From Bacillus siamensis KCTC 13613 (lineage in GTDB: Bacteria; Bacillota; Bacilli; Bacillales; Bacillaceae): a stretch of DNA of 64,000 nucleotides. The notes beneath the pieces were generated by a model. The model saw nothing but the letters and a program-made list of their open reading frames with translations, was not told where the DNA came from and did no database searches. Each line of letters starts with the position of its first letter. The first letter of the stretch is position 1. This document shows, one piece after another, positions 9,292 through 18,565 of the stretch. Where the stretch lies: assembly GCF_000262045.1 (NCBI RefSeq), contig NZ_AJVF01000013.1, forward strand, positions 62,001 to 126,000, written 5' to 3'. A program made the translations under genes and the position numbers.

Positions 9292-10791
9292 ATGAAACGG
9301 TCAATCTCTATTTTTATTACGTGTTTATTGATTGTGGTATTGACAATGGGCGGCATGCTGGCTTCGCCGGCATCTGCAGCAGGGACTAAAACGCCAGTAG
9401 CCAAGAATGGACAGCTTAGCATAAAAGGGACACAGCTCGTAAACCGAGACGGCAAAGCGGTACAGCTGAAAGGGATCAGTTCACACGGATTGCAATGGTA
9501 TGGCGATTTCGTCAATAAAGACAGCTTAAAATGGCTGAGAGACGATTGGGGCATCACCGTTTTCCGCGCGGCGATGTATACAGCAGATGGCGGTTATATT
9601 GACAACCCGTCTGTGAAAAATAAAGTGAAAGAAGCGGTTGAAGCGGCAAAAGAGCTTGGGATATATGTCATCATTGACTGGCATATCTTAAATGACGGCA
9701 ATCCAAACCAAAATAAAGAGAAGGCGAAAGAATTTTTCAAGGAAATGTCAAGTCTTTACAAAAATACGCCAAACGTCATTTATGAAATTGCAAATGAACC
9801 AAACGGTGATGTGAACTGGAAGCGGGATATTAAACCGTATGCGGAAGAAGTGATTTCCGTGATCCGCAAAAATGACCCCGACAATCCCATCATTGTAGGT
9901 ACCGGTACATGGAGCCAGGATGTGAATGATGCAGCCGATGATCAGCTAAAAGATGCAAACGTCATGTACGCGCTTCATTTTTATGCCGGCACACACGGCC
10001 AATCTTTACGGGATAAAGCAAACTATGCACTCAGTAAAGGAGCGCCTATTTTCGTGACGGAATGGGGAACAAGCGACGCGTCTGGAAATGGCGGTGTATT
10101 CCTTGACCAGTCGCGGGAATGGCTGAATTATCTCGACAGCAAGAAAATCAGCTGGGTGAACTGGAATCTTTCTGATAAGCAGGAATCATCCTCAGCGTTA
10201 AAGCCGGGAGCATCTAAAACAGGCGGCTGGCCGCTGTCAGATTTAACTGCTTCAGGAACATTCGTAAGAGAAAACATTCGCGGCAATAAAGATTCAACGA
10301 AAGAACGCCCTGAAACGCCGGCACAAGATAACCCCGCACAGGAAAACGGCATTTCTGTACAATACAAAGCAGGGGATGAGGGTGTGAACAGCAACCAAAT
10401 CCGCCCGCAGCTTCACATAAAAAATAACGGAAATACGACGGTTGATTTAAAAGATGTCACTGCCCGCTACTGGTATAACGCGAAAAACAAAGGCCAAAAC
10501 TTTGACTGTGACTACGCGCAGATTGGATGCGGCAATCTGACCCACAAGTTTGTGACGCTGCATAAACCTAAGCAAGGCGCAGATACCTATCTGGAACTGG
10601 GGTTTAAAAAAGGAACGCTGTCACCGGGAGCAAGCACAGGGAATATTCAGCTTCGTCTTCACAACGATGACTGGAGCAATTATGCACAAAGCGGCGATTA
10701 TTCCTTTTTCCAATCAAATACGTTTAAAACAACGAAAAAAATCACATTATATTATCAAGGAAAACAAATTTGGGGAACAGAACCCAATTAG
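9292..10791 (+). CDS. bglC: Endo-beta-1,4-glucanase BglC/EglS, GH5 + CBM3, secreted
   Basis: 499 residues, the same length as B. subtilis EglS. The ATG is eleven bases downstream of AAGGAGGA; an in-frame GTG at 9271 overlaps that ribosome binding site and is rejected. A signal peptide of about 29 residues ends at ASAA. The GH5 barrel (about 35-330) has the acid/base Glu in [11 protein letters not shown] (near 169) and the nucleophile Glu in [10 protein letters not shown] (near 257). A short Pro/Glu-rich linker (near 340) leads to a family 3 cellulose-binding module (about 355-499, [11 protein letters not shown]). It hydrolyses cellulose and mixed-linkage beta-glucans outside the cell. Confidence 0.97.
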   Translation: MKRSISIFITCLLIVVLTMGGMLASPASAAGTKTPVAKNGQLSIKGTQLVNRDGKAVQLKGISSHGLQWYGDFVNKDSLKWLRDDWGITVFRAAMYTADGGYIDNPSVKNKVKEAVEAAKELGIYVIIDWHILNDGNPNQNKEKAKEFFKEMSSLYKNTPNVIYEIANEPNGDVNWKRDIKPYAEEVISVIRKNDPDNPIIVGTGTWSQDVNDAADDQLKDANVMYALHFYAGTHGQSLRDKANYALSKGAPIFVTEWGTSDASGNGGVFLDQSREWLNYLDSKKISWVNWNLSDKQESSSALKPGASKTGGWPLSDLTASGTFVRENIRGNKDSTKERPETPAQDNPAQENGISVQYKAGDEGVNSNQIRPQLHIKNNGNTTVDLKDVTARYWYNAKNKGQNFDCDYAQIGCGNLTHKFVTLHKPKQGADTYLELGFKKGTLSPGASTGNIQLRLHNDDWSNYAQSGDYSFFQSNTFKTTKKITLYYQGKQIWGTEPN

Positions 10792-10800
10792 TTAAGCTTT

Positions 10801-10836
10801 AGGCGGACATCAGCAACACGATGTCCGCTTTTATGA
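10801..10836 (+). terminator. Terminator of bglC
   Basis: AGGCGGACATC pairs with GATGTCCGCTT around an 8-nt loop, ten bases after the bglC stop, followed by TTTAT. Confidence 0.85.
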
Positions 10837-10842
10837 TCTTAA

Positions 10843-11136
10843 AAACAGCAATACAAAGAAGTTTACGTGGCGGATGAAACTTCTGAAACAGTCTATAGGC
10901 CTGTACAAAATGTGCTAAAGGGCGAGTCATTCCCCTTAATCAAGGACATTTTACGCCGAATGAGGGCTGATGGAAATCTACGGCCTGATATTGGCGATGA
11001 TCTGATTTCTTTTATATTTGAGTCAATGCAGTTTAATTTAGCCATGGTTTTTAGAGAATTCGATATTAAGGACTCTAGGCTATACTATAAGATTAGCAAG
11101 TACTTTGCTGACTTTATGGATCACGAGCTGCTTTAA
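10843..11136 (+). pseudogene. C-terminal remnant of a TetR-type regulator
   Basis: An open frame of about 97 codons begins right after an in-frame TAA at 10840 and encodes only what looks like the ligand-binding half of a TetR-family repressor (LIKDILRRMRADGNLRPD, then DLISFIFESMQFNLAM, ending FADFMDHELL). The N-terminal helix-turn-helix is missing, and the frame starts directly at the edge of the bglC terminator, which suggests that a deletion joined the two. The only possible start, GTG at 10867, lacks a convincing ribosome binding site. The regulator may once have controlled the hydrolase that follows. The family call rests on the C-terminal half alone and is moderate. Confidence 0.6.
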
Positions 11137-11272
11137 TATCACAAATATTCTGAAATTTTTAGCAATCTCAAGAAAGCAAGGGAGTAAATATGACTCACTG
11201 AACATAGGATGTAGTATTCAAAGTATGTATTTCACATTCGCCACTTTTATTCATTAAGGGGGCACAAAGAGA

Positions 11273-12409
11273 ATGAAAACTTATGACACATTTCCAAAAC
11301 CAATTGGCGGCTATACTGTCGGCCGAACCCAGATGGATTTTGATTACACGGCATCAGATCACTCAAAAAGAGAACTGACAGCGTTTGTGTACTATCCGTC
11401 CGACAGCAGCGAAGGGAAGACTACATCAACGTACATGTTTCCTGAAGTCTCCGAAATGCTTAATGAGCAGCCGCTTCTCACTGCGTTGAAGGATGCTTAC
11501 TCTATAGATATCAAGACCCAATGTTACGACGACCTTGCTCTCTCCGGGAAGGAAAAACGCTATCCGGTGTTATTCTATGTTTGCGGCGGAGGCGGTTCTC
11601 CGGAATGGGGTACAGTGATCTGTACAGACTTGGCAAGCATGGGGTATGTTGTGGTAAGCATCGGCCATCAGAATAGCACAATGTATAAGCGTAAAGATGG
11701 GCGCATGTTTAATGTATCAAAGGATTTTTCGGATGCCATTTTGGCGTTTTCTGAAGATCCGGAGATGCTGGCGTTGGCTGATAAGATGGAGATGCGGCCT
11801 AACGATGAAACTGCCATTGAGATGTGCCGTAACGTGCTTACACTGCCGATACTTGACAAGTTAACAGTGTATAGTGAATTACAGGCGGAAGATGTAAGGT
11901 ATGCAGCCGATTATCTTTACAAACTGGACTCTGGAGAGCTGAATTCTATCTTTAAAGATAGATTGTTGCTTGACATCGGCATGGGCATAGTCGGACATTC
12001 TTACGGAGGGCCTACGACAGCGATTGTTTGCCGGGATGACGACCGATTCGCCTGCGGGATTGGCCTGGATAGCGGTGCGTTCGGCCTTCAGGGCAGCGAC
12101 CTAAAGAAACCCTTTTTGCTGCTGTTTTGTGAACCGAACTATAACATGAATGCGATCATTGGCGCTAACAATAGCATGGAAACCTATTATTTCTCTGTTG
12201 ATCGTGCTGCGCATTTAGATTACTGCGACATCGTGTTTACTAATGTGAATGCGGAACTCAGAGGCGAACGGGATGCTATGGAGATGCGGAATCTTGTTAC
12301 AAACTATACGAAGAACTTTTTTGATCATTACATACTGCAGAAGGCTGCAAGTGTGGAAAGTCTGGCATACGATGGCGTGGACTTGATCAAGAAGGCCGGC
12401 AACAAGTGA
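11273..12409 (+). CDS. PAF-acetylhydrolase-like alpha/beta hydrolase
   Basis: 378 residues with no signal peptide, so probably cytoplasmic. The ribosome binding site is AAGGGGGCAC. The fold resembles platelet-activating-factor acetylhydrolase isoform II: oxyanion region YPVLFYVCGGGG (near 101), nucleophile elbow GHSYGG (Ser near 244), Asp in GLDSGAFG (near 266) and His in AAHLDYCD (near 316). Family members are serine esterases acting on short-chain esters or oxidised lipids; the substrate here cannot be told. It stands alone after a decayed TetR-type regulator, which suggests a small regulated esterase unit that lost its repressor. I do not recall an equivalent at this place in B. subtilis 168. 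Confidence 0.75.
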   Translation: MKTYDTFPKPIGGYTVGRTQMDFDYTASDHSKRELTAFVYYPSDSSEGKTTSTYMFPEVSEMLNEQPLLTALKDAYSIDIKTQCYDDLALSGKEKRYPVLFYVCGGGGSPEWGTVICTDLASMGYVVVSIGHQNSTMYKRKDGRMFNVSKDFSDAILAFSEDPEMLALADKMEMRPNDETAIEMCRNVLTLPILDKLTVYSELQAEDVRYAADYLYKLDSGELNSIFKDRLLLDIGMGIVGHSYGGPTTAIVCRDDDRFACGIGLDSGAFGLQGSDLKKPFLLLFCEPNYNMNAIIGANNSMETYYFSVDRAAHLDYCDIVFTNVNAELRGERDAMEMRNLVTNYTKNFFDHYILQKAASVESLAYDGVDLIKKAGNK

Positions 12410-12963
<554 letters not shown>

Positions 12964-12986
12964 AAGCCGTCTTGAACAGACGGCTT
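12964..12986 (-). terminator. Terminator of the yndGHJ operon
   Basis: Nine-base arms AAGCCGTCT and AGACGGCTT, ten bases beyond the yndJ stop. The minus-strand tail is moderately T-rich. Confidence 0.7.
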
Positions 12987-12995
12987 TACAGCTTG

Positions 12996-14624
12996 TTATT
13001 TGCTTTGCTTACCTGCAGAAGTGTGAGTGACCCGATACTGCACAGTTAAAAACTTCAGGCCGAACAGCCACATATGATGAACGGCCTTCAAGCTTGTTTC
13101 GCTCTGGGCCGCAATAAGAAATGTCTCTGCCAGAGGAAGATGGCATGCCCCCCATTTCGTTTGCAGATAAATCCCTTCATCACCCGCTCCGCTTTTTCGG
13201 CGTCTGCTCGTCAAAACAAGATTCTGCTTATGCGCATAAGGTTTTAAAATGCCCGTCATTTGGCCAAACGGCAGCGGGAGAGAAATATTCATGTATCCCT
13301 CCCCTTTTGACCTGTACGCTGAATACAGCGCAGTAAAAACGGTTTCCTGCTTGTCATTTGTCCTGATCCACGCTCGGACATTTTTTCTGCCGTCTCTGTC
13401 AGAATCGACTCCTTTCATGCTAGTGTGCATGGTATACCAATCCGGATTCATTGACAGGTGGATCTGCCCCGCTCTTCTGCTGAACGGCTCGTACATGCGC
13501 GCGAACGGCCGAAACCATCCGCTCCACGTCACTTTTGCCTTGATGTCATAATCGATTGTCTCTTCATAAAAGGAAATAACGGCCGGAGCCAGTTTTTCAG
13601 TTGAAAAGTCTTCAGAATGCAGTTCTCTCATCTGATCCTGAAGGCCGGTATAATGGATTTCATTTGCTGCATGAATGTCAGTCAAAAAATTTTCGCCTAT
13701 CGTTCCCTTCCCGTAAATTCGGCTGAACGTTCTTTCACTGCCCTCATCAAACGGTCTCGGATTTTCTATTCTCCATCCCGCCAAAGCCGGCATAATAACG
13801 CCGAATGCATTGACGGCCCCGTGAATCCAAATCATCTGACTGATCGTGAGCGTTGCCGCCTCGCGGTAGACACCGAACGAATATATCAAAGAAAAAGCAA
13901 TTGTAATCATTAACACAGCCGAAGAACTCCTGATCAAGAACCTGGCTGTTTTCACAGCAAACGGCGCCTTAAAGACGAGATACGCATTAACATACAGACC
14001 CGTCAGATACAGAGCGACAGCAATCACATCAAGTATCTTTGAAAATGTAATCCCCAGGGCGATAAGGATCGGCGAAATCAGGAGAATGACCGTGCTCAGT
14101 CTGTAAAGAACGCGATTCTCCCGCAGGACCCTGCCGAGCAATCCGTTAAAGATCGGAATGAGAAAAGCCGAATAGTGAAAGTGCACCGCCGTCAGCAGCA
14201 CGATAAGCGGACCAAAATCCATGATAGGAATCTTAAGGATATATGCAAAAAACCAAAATCCGCCGCCGGCCAAATAAACGAAACCCATCATAACAGACAT
14301 CTCTTCCGCTCTGTGGATATTTGTTTTCATCAGCCGCCATACAGCATACAGTGCCAGTCCAAGCGTATAAATGAGCCAGACAAAGGCAAAAAAGCTGAAG
14401 TCTGTAATCAGCGCAAGCACTGCACATAAAGCGGCAATGGGATAACTCCGTAATAGCACATTCTCTAAGGTCTTTGACGGCCGAAACGCAAAGCGGAATA
14501 CAGCTGGAACGAAAAATAGTACGGATAATAAAACAAACGTCTCAGCAGCTGATATATGCGGTGCTTCAGCCGCCGCAAATCCCAAAAAGCAAACCGCGCC
14601 TACCATGAGATGACGCTTCAGCAT
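12996..14624 (-). CDS. yndJ: YndJ-like polytopic membrane protein
   Basis: 542 residues; B. subtilis YndJ, as I recall, has about 547. I chose the ATG at 14624 because it follows GAGGGAG and overlaps the yndH stop by seven bases (ATGCTGA), a typical coupled start; a longer frame to 14714 runs inside yndH. About ten hydrophobic helices occupy residues 1-310, with a soluble C-terminal region (about 320-540) containing KVTWSGWFRPFARMYEPFSR. Function is unknown. Together with YndG and YndH it forms a three-gene unit that in B. subtilis 168 sits in the ynd cluster; here it lies between alsT and the bglC region. Confidence 0.85.
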   Translation of the reverse strand: MLKRHLMVGAVCFLGFAAAEAPHISAAETFVLLSVLFFVPAVFRFAFRPSKTLENVLLRSYPIAALCAVLALITDFSFFAFVWLIYTLGLALYAVWRLMKTNIHRAEEMSVMMGFVYLAGGGFWFFAYILKIPIMDFGPLIVLLTAVHFHYSAFLIPIFNGLLGRVLRENRVLYRLSTVILLISPILIALGITFSKILDVIAVALYLTGLYVNAYLVFKAPFAVKTARFLIRSSSAVLMITIAFSLIYSFGVYREAATLTISQMIWIHGAVNAFGVIMPALAGWRIENPRPFDEGSERTFSRIYGKGTIGENFLTDIHAANEIHYTGLQDQMRELHSEDFSTEKLAPAVISFYEETIDYDIKAKVTWSGWFRPFARMYEPFSRRAGQIHLSMNPDWYTMHTSMKGVDSDRDGRKNVRAWIRTNDKQETVFTALYSAYRSKGEGYMNISLPLPFGQMTGILKPYAHKQNLVLTSRRRKSGAGDEGIYLQTKWGACHLPLAETFLIAAQSETSLKAVHHMWLFGLKFLTVQYRVTHTSAGKQSK

Positions 14625-15226
14625 GTTTCTCCCTCTGTTTCCCGGAAAGTCCCCCGGTAAGAGAAAATTGTGCCGAGTATCCTGTTTTTCACATGAACCT
14701 TTATGCTGAAGCAATTCACTTCCTCATCATAAGCCTCATAAACGGTTGAACTGCCGCACAGCCAAGCCGGAAGCGGGATTTTCTTTCCGCCTATCAGGAG
14801 CCACTGCTTTCCGGATGTAATAACAAGCCCTCCGTCTGAAGACGCTTCTAAATGCAGTTCAGACAGCAGGATATGAGGTTTACCGAAGTAATCAAGAATT
14901 CTGTTTTCCCGCTCGTCATATTCCATGATCGCATCAAAAAACCGGGTTTTGCCTTTAAAGAAAAAGGTTCGGTTCCACTCCACACCATTTTTCCTGTTTT
15001 TGTTCTCAATGGTAAAAGGGATATCTGTTCCCCTCTCTGAGAAAAAACATCTGAAAAAAACGCCTGTCTTTAAAAGCATTCTGACAAACAACGAACCTCC
15101 CTTAATTTCTGACATAACCCCTTCTCCGCAAAACGTGCGTGATCCGGCAAACCTATACCGTTTCTGCAGCATCGGATGCAGGAATTGATAATGAATAATC
15201 GCTTTTTCATACATTGAATCCGTCAT
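14618..15226 (-). CDS. yndH: YndH-like protein (DUF4166 type)
   Basis: 202 residues, close to B. subtilis YndH. No signal peptide or membrane helix is seen. The pattern MLQKRYRFAG ... FFSERGTDIPFTIENK ... GTIFSYRGTF is that of the DUF4166 family. It is the middle gene of the operon: its ATG follows the yndG stop by one base and its stop overlaps the yndJ start, so the three are probably translated as a coupled series. No reaction is known. The family name comes from memory of the B. subtilis locus. Confidence 0.8.
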   Translation of the reverse strand: MTDSMYEKAIIHYQFLHPMLQKRYRFAGSRTFCGEGVMSEIKGGSLFVRMLLKTGVFFRCFFSERGTDIPFTIENKNRKNGVEWNRTFFFKGKTRFFDAIMEYDERENRILDYFGKPHILLSELHLEASSDGGLVITSGKQWLLIGGKKIPLPAWLCGSSTVYEAYDEEVNCFSIKVHVKNRILGTIFSYRGTFRETEGETC

Positions 15227-15227
15227 T

Positions 15228-16040
15228 TCACTTCTCTCTCTTTCGTTTTGTATGCGCGGCGCTCGGCAGCAGGAATGTAAGAATCATACCCGCTATTGTA
15301 AGTAATCCTAATGGAATGGCGAATCCGCCGCCGGAATACTGCATTGCCGTTATACAAAAGAAAGCTGACTGTCCGGCGTGGATCAGCCGCTTTCTCCGCA
15401 TAGGCAGCAGCCATAATATCCCTAATCCTGTCTTCAGCGCTCCCTTCACAATCTCTGCATCGGCACAGCCATCATGAAAGCCTTGAAAAAACCAATACAG
15501 ACTGAATACGAGACACATCAGGACATAGACAAACCCGAAACGGACTGATATCTTCGGATGTCGGCTTTGTTCTATCCAAAGCCGCAACGCATCAAAGCTC
15601 CATGCGGTAGCCCAGCCGAGCAGCGGACGAAATAAAAACTTATCTATCCATCTTCCCGGCAGACCCCAGGCCGTTTCATATTGATATTGAGTCAAAAATG
15701 TGATGTCTCCGTTATCCCGCTCTATATACCTCCAGTAGCCCCGGCCGTCTTTTATCAGAGACAGCGGATGATCCGATGCAAAAGCAAGCGCCGACACCCT
15801 TTCTGACGATTGAGGCCTTATGTCACCCATTGATTCACCCGTGCCGGACACCTTCAGCCCAAAACCGATTCGCGTTTCATATAGGAATCTCTGAGGTTCA
15901 TCCGGTAACTTATGAAGATATGTAATGTCAGAAAAGCGCAGGTCCCATTCCTTATGAAGAACCGGATTTTGCGTATATTCCCAAAGCGTTTCTATATCAG
16001 ACGCTATATTGATCTCGACATATATCGGCTTTTGTTTCAT
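15228..16040 (-). CDS. yndG: YndG-like protein: SRPBCC domain plus DoxX-like membrane domain
   Basis: 270 residues (B. subtilis YndG about 267), first gene of the yndGHJ operon, with the ribosome binding site GAGGAGGGAGC. Residues 1-145 look like a START/SRPBCC ligand-binding fold (NIASDIETLWEYTQNPVLHKEWD, TFLTQYQYETAWGLPGRWID). Residues 165-260 contain about four hydrophobic helices of DoxX-like type. A lipid- or polyketide-binding domain fused to a membrane domain suggests handling of a hydrophobic ligand at the membrane; that is inference. Confidence 0.82.
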   Translation of the reverse strand: MKQKPIYVEINIASDIETLWEYTQNPVLHKEWDLRFSDITYLHKLPDEPQRFLYETRIGFGLKVSGTGESMGDIRPQSSERVSALAFASDHPLSLIKDGRGYWRYIERDNGDITFLTQYQYETAWGLPGRWIDKFLFRPLLGWATAWSFDALRLWIEQSRHPKISVRFGFVYVLMCLVFSLYWFFQGFHDGCADAEIVKGALKTGLGILWLLPMRRKRLIHAGQSAFFCITAMQYSGGGFAIPLGLLTIAGMILTFLLPSAAHTKRKREK

Positions 16041-16146
16041 GCTCCCTCCTCTTCCCTTCTTTTGTAAACAATTCCTATATTATCATAGGGATGTATGAAA
16101 TTCCGCAATAAGATTTCAGGAATATGAAGCTGGTTTTTAACATAAA

Positions 16147-16174
16147 AAACCCTTCACATTAAACGTGAAGGGTT
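16147..16174 (-). terminator. Terminator of alsT
   Basis: AACCCTTCAC and GTGAAGGGTT around a 7-nt loop, about 20 bases past the alsT stop, with AAAAAA on the plus side giving a T-run for minus transcripts. Confidence 0.85.
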
Positions 16175-16196
16175 TCGTAAATGATATGCATATTCC

Positions 16197-17615
16197 TCAG
16201 TTGGCAGCCTTGTGTTCAGGGCTTGTACTTTCTTCTTCCGCCCATGTTTCAATATGCTTGAGTTCCGGAGTGTTCTCCGCTTTAAATACAGGGTCAAGTC
16301 CTTTTTTGCGCTGAGCGGCATAATCTTTATAGATTTTATAGGCTACATTACTCAGCAGCAAGATTGCCACTAAGTTAATGAGAGCTAAGAGACCCATGAA
16401 CAAGTTTGCCATGTCCCAGACAATCTGGAAGTCAGCCAAACATCCGTATACCACCATCACTACGACGAATACGCGGTAAATATTAAGCCATGTTTTGCTT
16501 GTTTTAATAAATTCGATATTCGTTTCACCATAGTAATAGTTGCCGACGACTGAGCTGAATGCGAATAAGAACATCGCAATTGCAATAAACGTCGGGGCCC
16601 AGCCTCCAAGATGGTGCTGCAGTGCGGCTTGTGTCACTTGGATGCCGTCGCCTTTAGGTGTAAAGCTGTACAATAAAATGATAAAGGCAGTCGATGTACA
16701 AACGATAAATGTATCGAAAAATACGCCTAGCGTCTGGATTAATCCCTGCTTAGCCGGATGCGATACGTGTGCAGCTGCTGCGGCATTCGGCGCGCTCCCC
16801 ATACCCGCTTCGTTTGAAAACAGGCCGCGCTGCGCACCGATAATAATGATGCTTCCTAAGCTTCCGCCGACGATCTGCTCAAAACCAAACGCATTTTTCA
16901 CAATCGTCGCAAGCAATTCAGGTACTGCGGTAATATTCACAATCACAACATACAACGCGATCAAAATATACATACCCGCCATGACCGGAACGATTAATTG
17001 CGAAACGGATACAACACGTTTCAGCCCGCCGAATATAATGAAAGCCGTTAATACAGCTAAGATGATGGCGATAACTGTTTTATTCACATGGAAAGCTTCG
17101 TCAAACGCGACAGAAATCGTATTTGACTGCACGGCATTAAAGATAAGTCCGAAAGAAACGGTAATCAATACGGCAAATAAAATACCGAGCCAACGGGCGC
17201 CGAGACCCTTCGCCATGTAATATGCCGGACCGCCGCGAAATTCATCGCCGGAGCGCACTTTATACAGCTGAGCCAAGGTACTTTCCACAAAGCTTGAAGC
17301 CATACCGACAATTGCTACGATCCACATCCAAAATACTGCGCCGGGACCGCCTGTTGCAATCGCCAGCGCGACACCGGTCAAGTTTCCGGTACCGACACGT
17401 GAAGCGGCCGAGATAAAGAATGCCTGCATTGAAGACACTCCTTTATTTCCTTGCGGCTTCTCCCCGACAATTCTAAACATTTCAATAAAGTATTGGAATT
17501 GAATGAAGCGAAAACGGAATGTGAAATACAATCCGATTCCTACTAAAATATAAACAAGATACTTCCAAATAAAATCATTTGGAACATTTATGATTTCACT
17601 GATGAAAGCCTCCAT
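16197..17615 (-). CDS. alsT: Sodium:alanine/glutamine symporter AlsT (AGCS family)
   Basis: 472 residues with about eleven transmembrane helices. AGCS signatures are present: GNLTGVALAIATGGPGAVFW (near 75), FVESTLAQLYK, GGPAYYMAKGLG and SNEAGMGSAPNAAAAA (near 265). The start follows GGGAGG. AlsT is reported to carry glutamine and toxic analogues in B. subtilis; the family couples amino acid uptake to sodium. The neighbour parC-parE matches the B. subtilis order. A CAACA/TGTTG dyad lies upstream at 17701-17715, in the likely promoter region. Confidence 0.95.
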   Translation of the reverse strand: MEAFISEIINVPNDFIWKYLVYILVGIGLYFTFRFRFIQFQYFIEMFRIVGEKPQGNKGVSSMQAFFISAASRVGTGNLTGVALAIATGGPGAVFWMWIVAIVGMASSFVESTLAQLYKVRSGDEFRGGPAYYMAKGLGARWLGILFAVLITVSFGLIFNAVQSNTISVAFDEAFHVNKTVIAIILAVLTAFIIFGGLKRVVSVSQLIVPVMAGMYILIALYVVIVNITAVPELLATIVKNAFGFEQIVGGSLGSIIIIGAQRGLFSNEAGMGSAPNAAAAAHVSHPAKQGLIQTLGVFFDTFIVCTSTAFIILLYSFTPKGDGIQVTQAALQHHLGGWAPTFIAIAMFLFAFSSVVGNYYYGETNIEFIKTSKTWLNIYRVFVVVMVVYGCLADFQIVWDMANLFMGLLALINLVAILLLSNVAYKIYKDYAAQRKKGLDPVFKAENTPELKHIETWAEEESTSPEHKAAN

Positions 17616-17925
17616 GTTTAACCTCCCTTTTACATATCTTTTACTGTCATTTTTGCTGCATATGTTAGATCTTTTAACACAACGGGTATTATTATATCAC
17701 AACAACAGATGTTGAGAAGTTTTTTTAAGAAAATGTTTCGGTTTCTTCATCATGCTTATTGCTGGTATGCCCCGTTTCTTTATCCGCCAGCCTGAAAAAT
17801 GTTGTCACATCAGAAGGGTTGCGTGCATATCATAACAAATAGGCCTTTAAGAAAAAAAGATGAAAAGACGGACGGAATGGTATATACTTAACCAGCATAA
17901 TAATTTTTTAAATTTAATAAATGTG

Positions 17926-17954
17926 TTTACTTTCAATTTAAATTAGGGTATTAT
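17926..17954 (+). promoter_or_regulatory. Predicted sigma-A promoter for the small membrane protein genes
   Basis: TTTACT at 17926-17931 and TATTAT at 17949-17954 with a 17-bp spacer. The first in-frame ATG of the next gene (17953) falls inside the -10 box, so it cannot be the start and the TTG at 17992 must be used. The rest of the 17616-17925 spacer shows no gene. Confidence 0.6.
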
Positions 17955-17991
17955 GATAAAAATATTCAGACTTATGAAGGGGGGAGAACAT

Positions 17992-18345
17992 TTGAAAAAA
18001 ATCTTGTTTTTAAAAGCTTCTATTTTATTTTTAGCGATTGCAAGCTTTCATTTGCTCTCCATTCCCCATGCGTTTGATACTGCTCATCATTTTAAAGCCG
18101 TAGCCGACCAGCAGGAAATGCACGAAATGAAGGCCGGCCAAAATGCTGATGATGAGAAAAAATCGCTGACGGGCTCATTTATTTTGACGGCGCTTTTTGC
18201 CGCTTCTGTCTCATTGATCGTGATATCAGACAGAAAACGCCCCGCTTCCCGGAGAAGACAGCGAAAGAAAAGCTTTCTAATCGCTAAATTTTATCAGTCC
18301 TCGTATTTCGATGAGCTTCATGTTCAACATCGCCTATCTATGTAA
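17992..18345 (+). CDS. Small two-helix membrane protein, unknown
   Basis: 117 residues from a TTG start preceded by an AAGGGGGGAG ribosome binding site. Two hydrophobic segments (about 3-22 and 60-78) flank a His/Met-rich hydrophilic loop (DTAHHFKAVADQQEMHEMK, about 27-45). The C-terminal tail is strongly basic (KRPASRRRQRKKSFL). The loop would lie outside if the positive-inside rule places the basic tail in the cytoplasm. I recognise no family. The His- and Met-rich loop could bind metal, but that is speculation. Another tiny membrane ORF follows 24 bp downstream and is probably co-transcribed. Confidence 0.65.
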   Translation: MKKILFLKASILFLAIASFHLLSIPHAFDTAHHFKAVADQQEMHEMKAGQNADDEKKSLTGSFILTALFAASVSLIVISDRKRPASRRRQRKKSFLIAKFYQSSYFDELHVQHRLSM

Positions 18346-18369
18346 CATAAAATGAGGAGGTTGTTCAAC

Positions 18370-18495
18370 ATGTTGTTTATCTTACGAATGGTGATTTTAG
18401 GCTTATTTTCATTCACTGCATTAAATTTATTTGTGTGGCAGGGAATTGAAGTCGTTCACGCTATCACGGACTTATTCGGCAGCCACGAGAGCTAA
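18370..18495 (+). CDS. 41-residue membrane microprotein
   Basis: Short ORF with a strong GAGGAGG ribosome binding site nine bases before the ATG. It encodes one hydrophobic helix (LFILRMVILGLFSFTALNLF) and a short amphipathic tail ending DLFGSHES. It follows the 117-residue membrane protein by 24 bp and ends just before a good terminator, which supports a two-gene operon. No family recognised. Confidence 0.65.
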   Translation: MLFILRMVILGLFSFTALNLFVWQGIEVVHAITDLFGSHES

Positions 18496-18503
18496 TAAAT
18501 AGC

Positions 18504-18545
18504 AAAACCTCCGCTTTAGGACCAATTGAGCGGAGGTTTTTTTTC
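18504..18545 (+). terminator. Terminator between the microprotein gene and parC
   Basis: AAAACCTCCGCT pairs with AGCGGAGGTTTT, followed by eight T in total on the plus strand. It ends the small membrane operon and may also serve parC from the other side. Confidence 0.85.
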
Positions 18546-18565
18546 ATTTTATTTTATTTTTACTC

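Noticed and set aside
8939-9304. 121-codon minus-strand frame between xynC and bglC
   Set aside because: It covers the bglC promoter and ribosome binding site, lacks its own, and resembles nothing known.
16540-17220. 226-codon plus-strand frame within alsT
   Set aside because: Mirror image of membrane-protein codons; no ribosome binding site, and alsT is intact.
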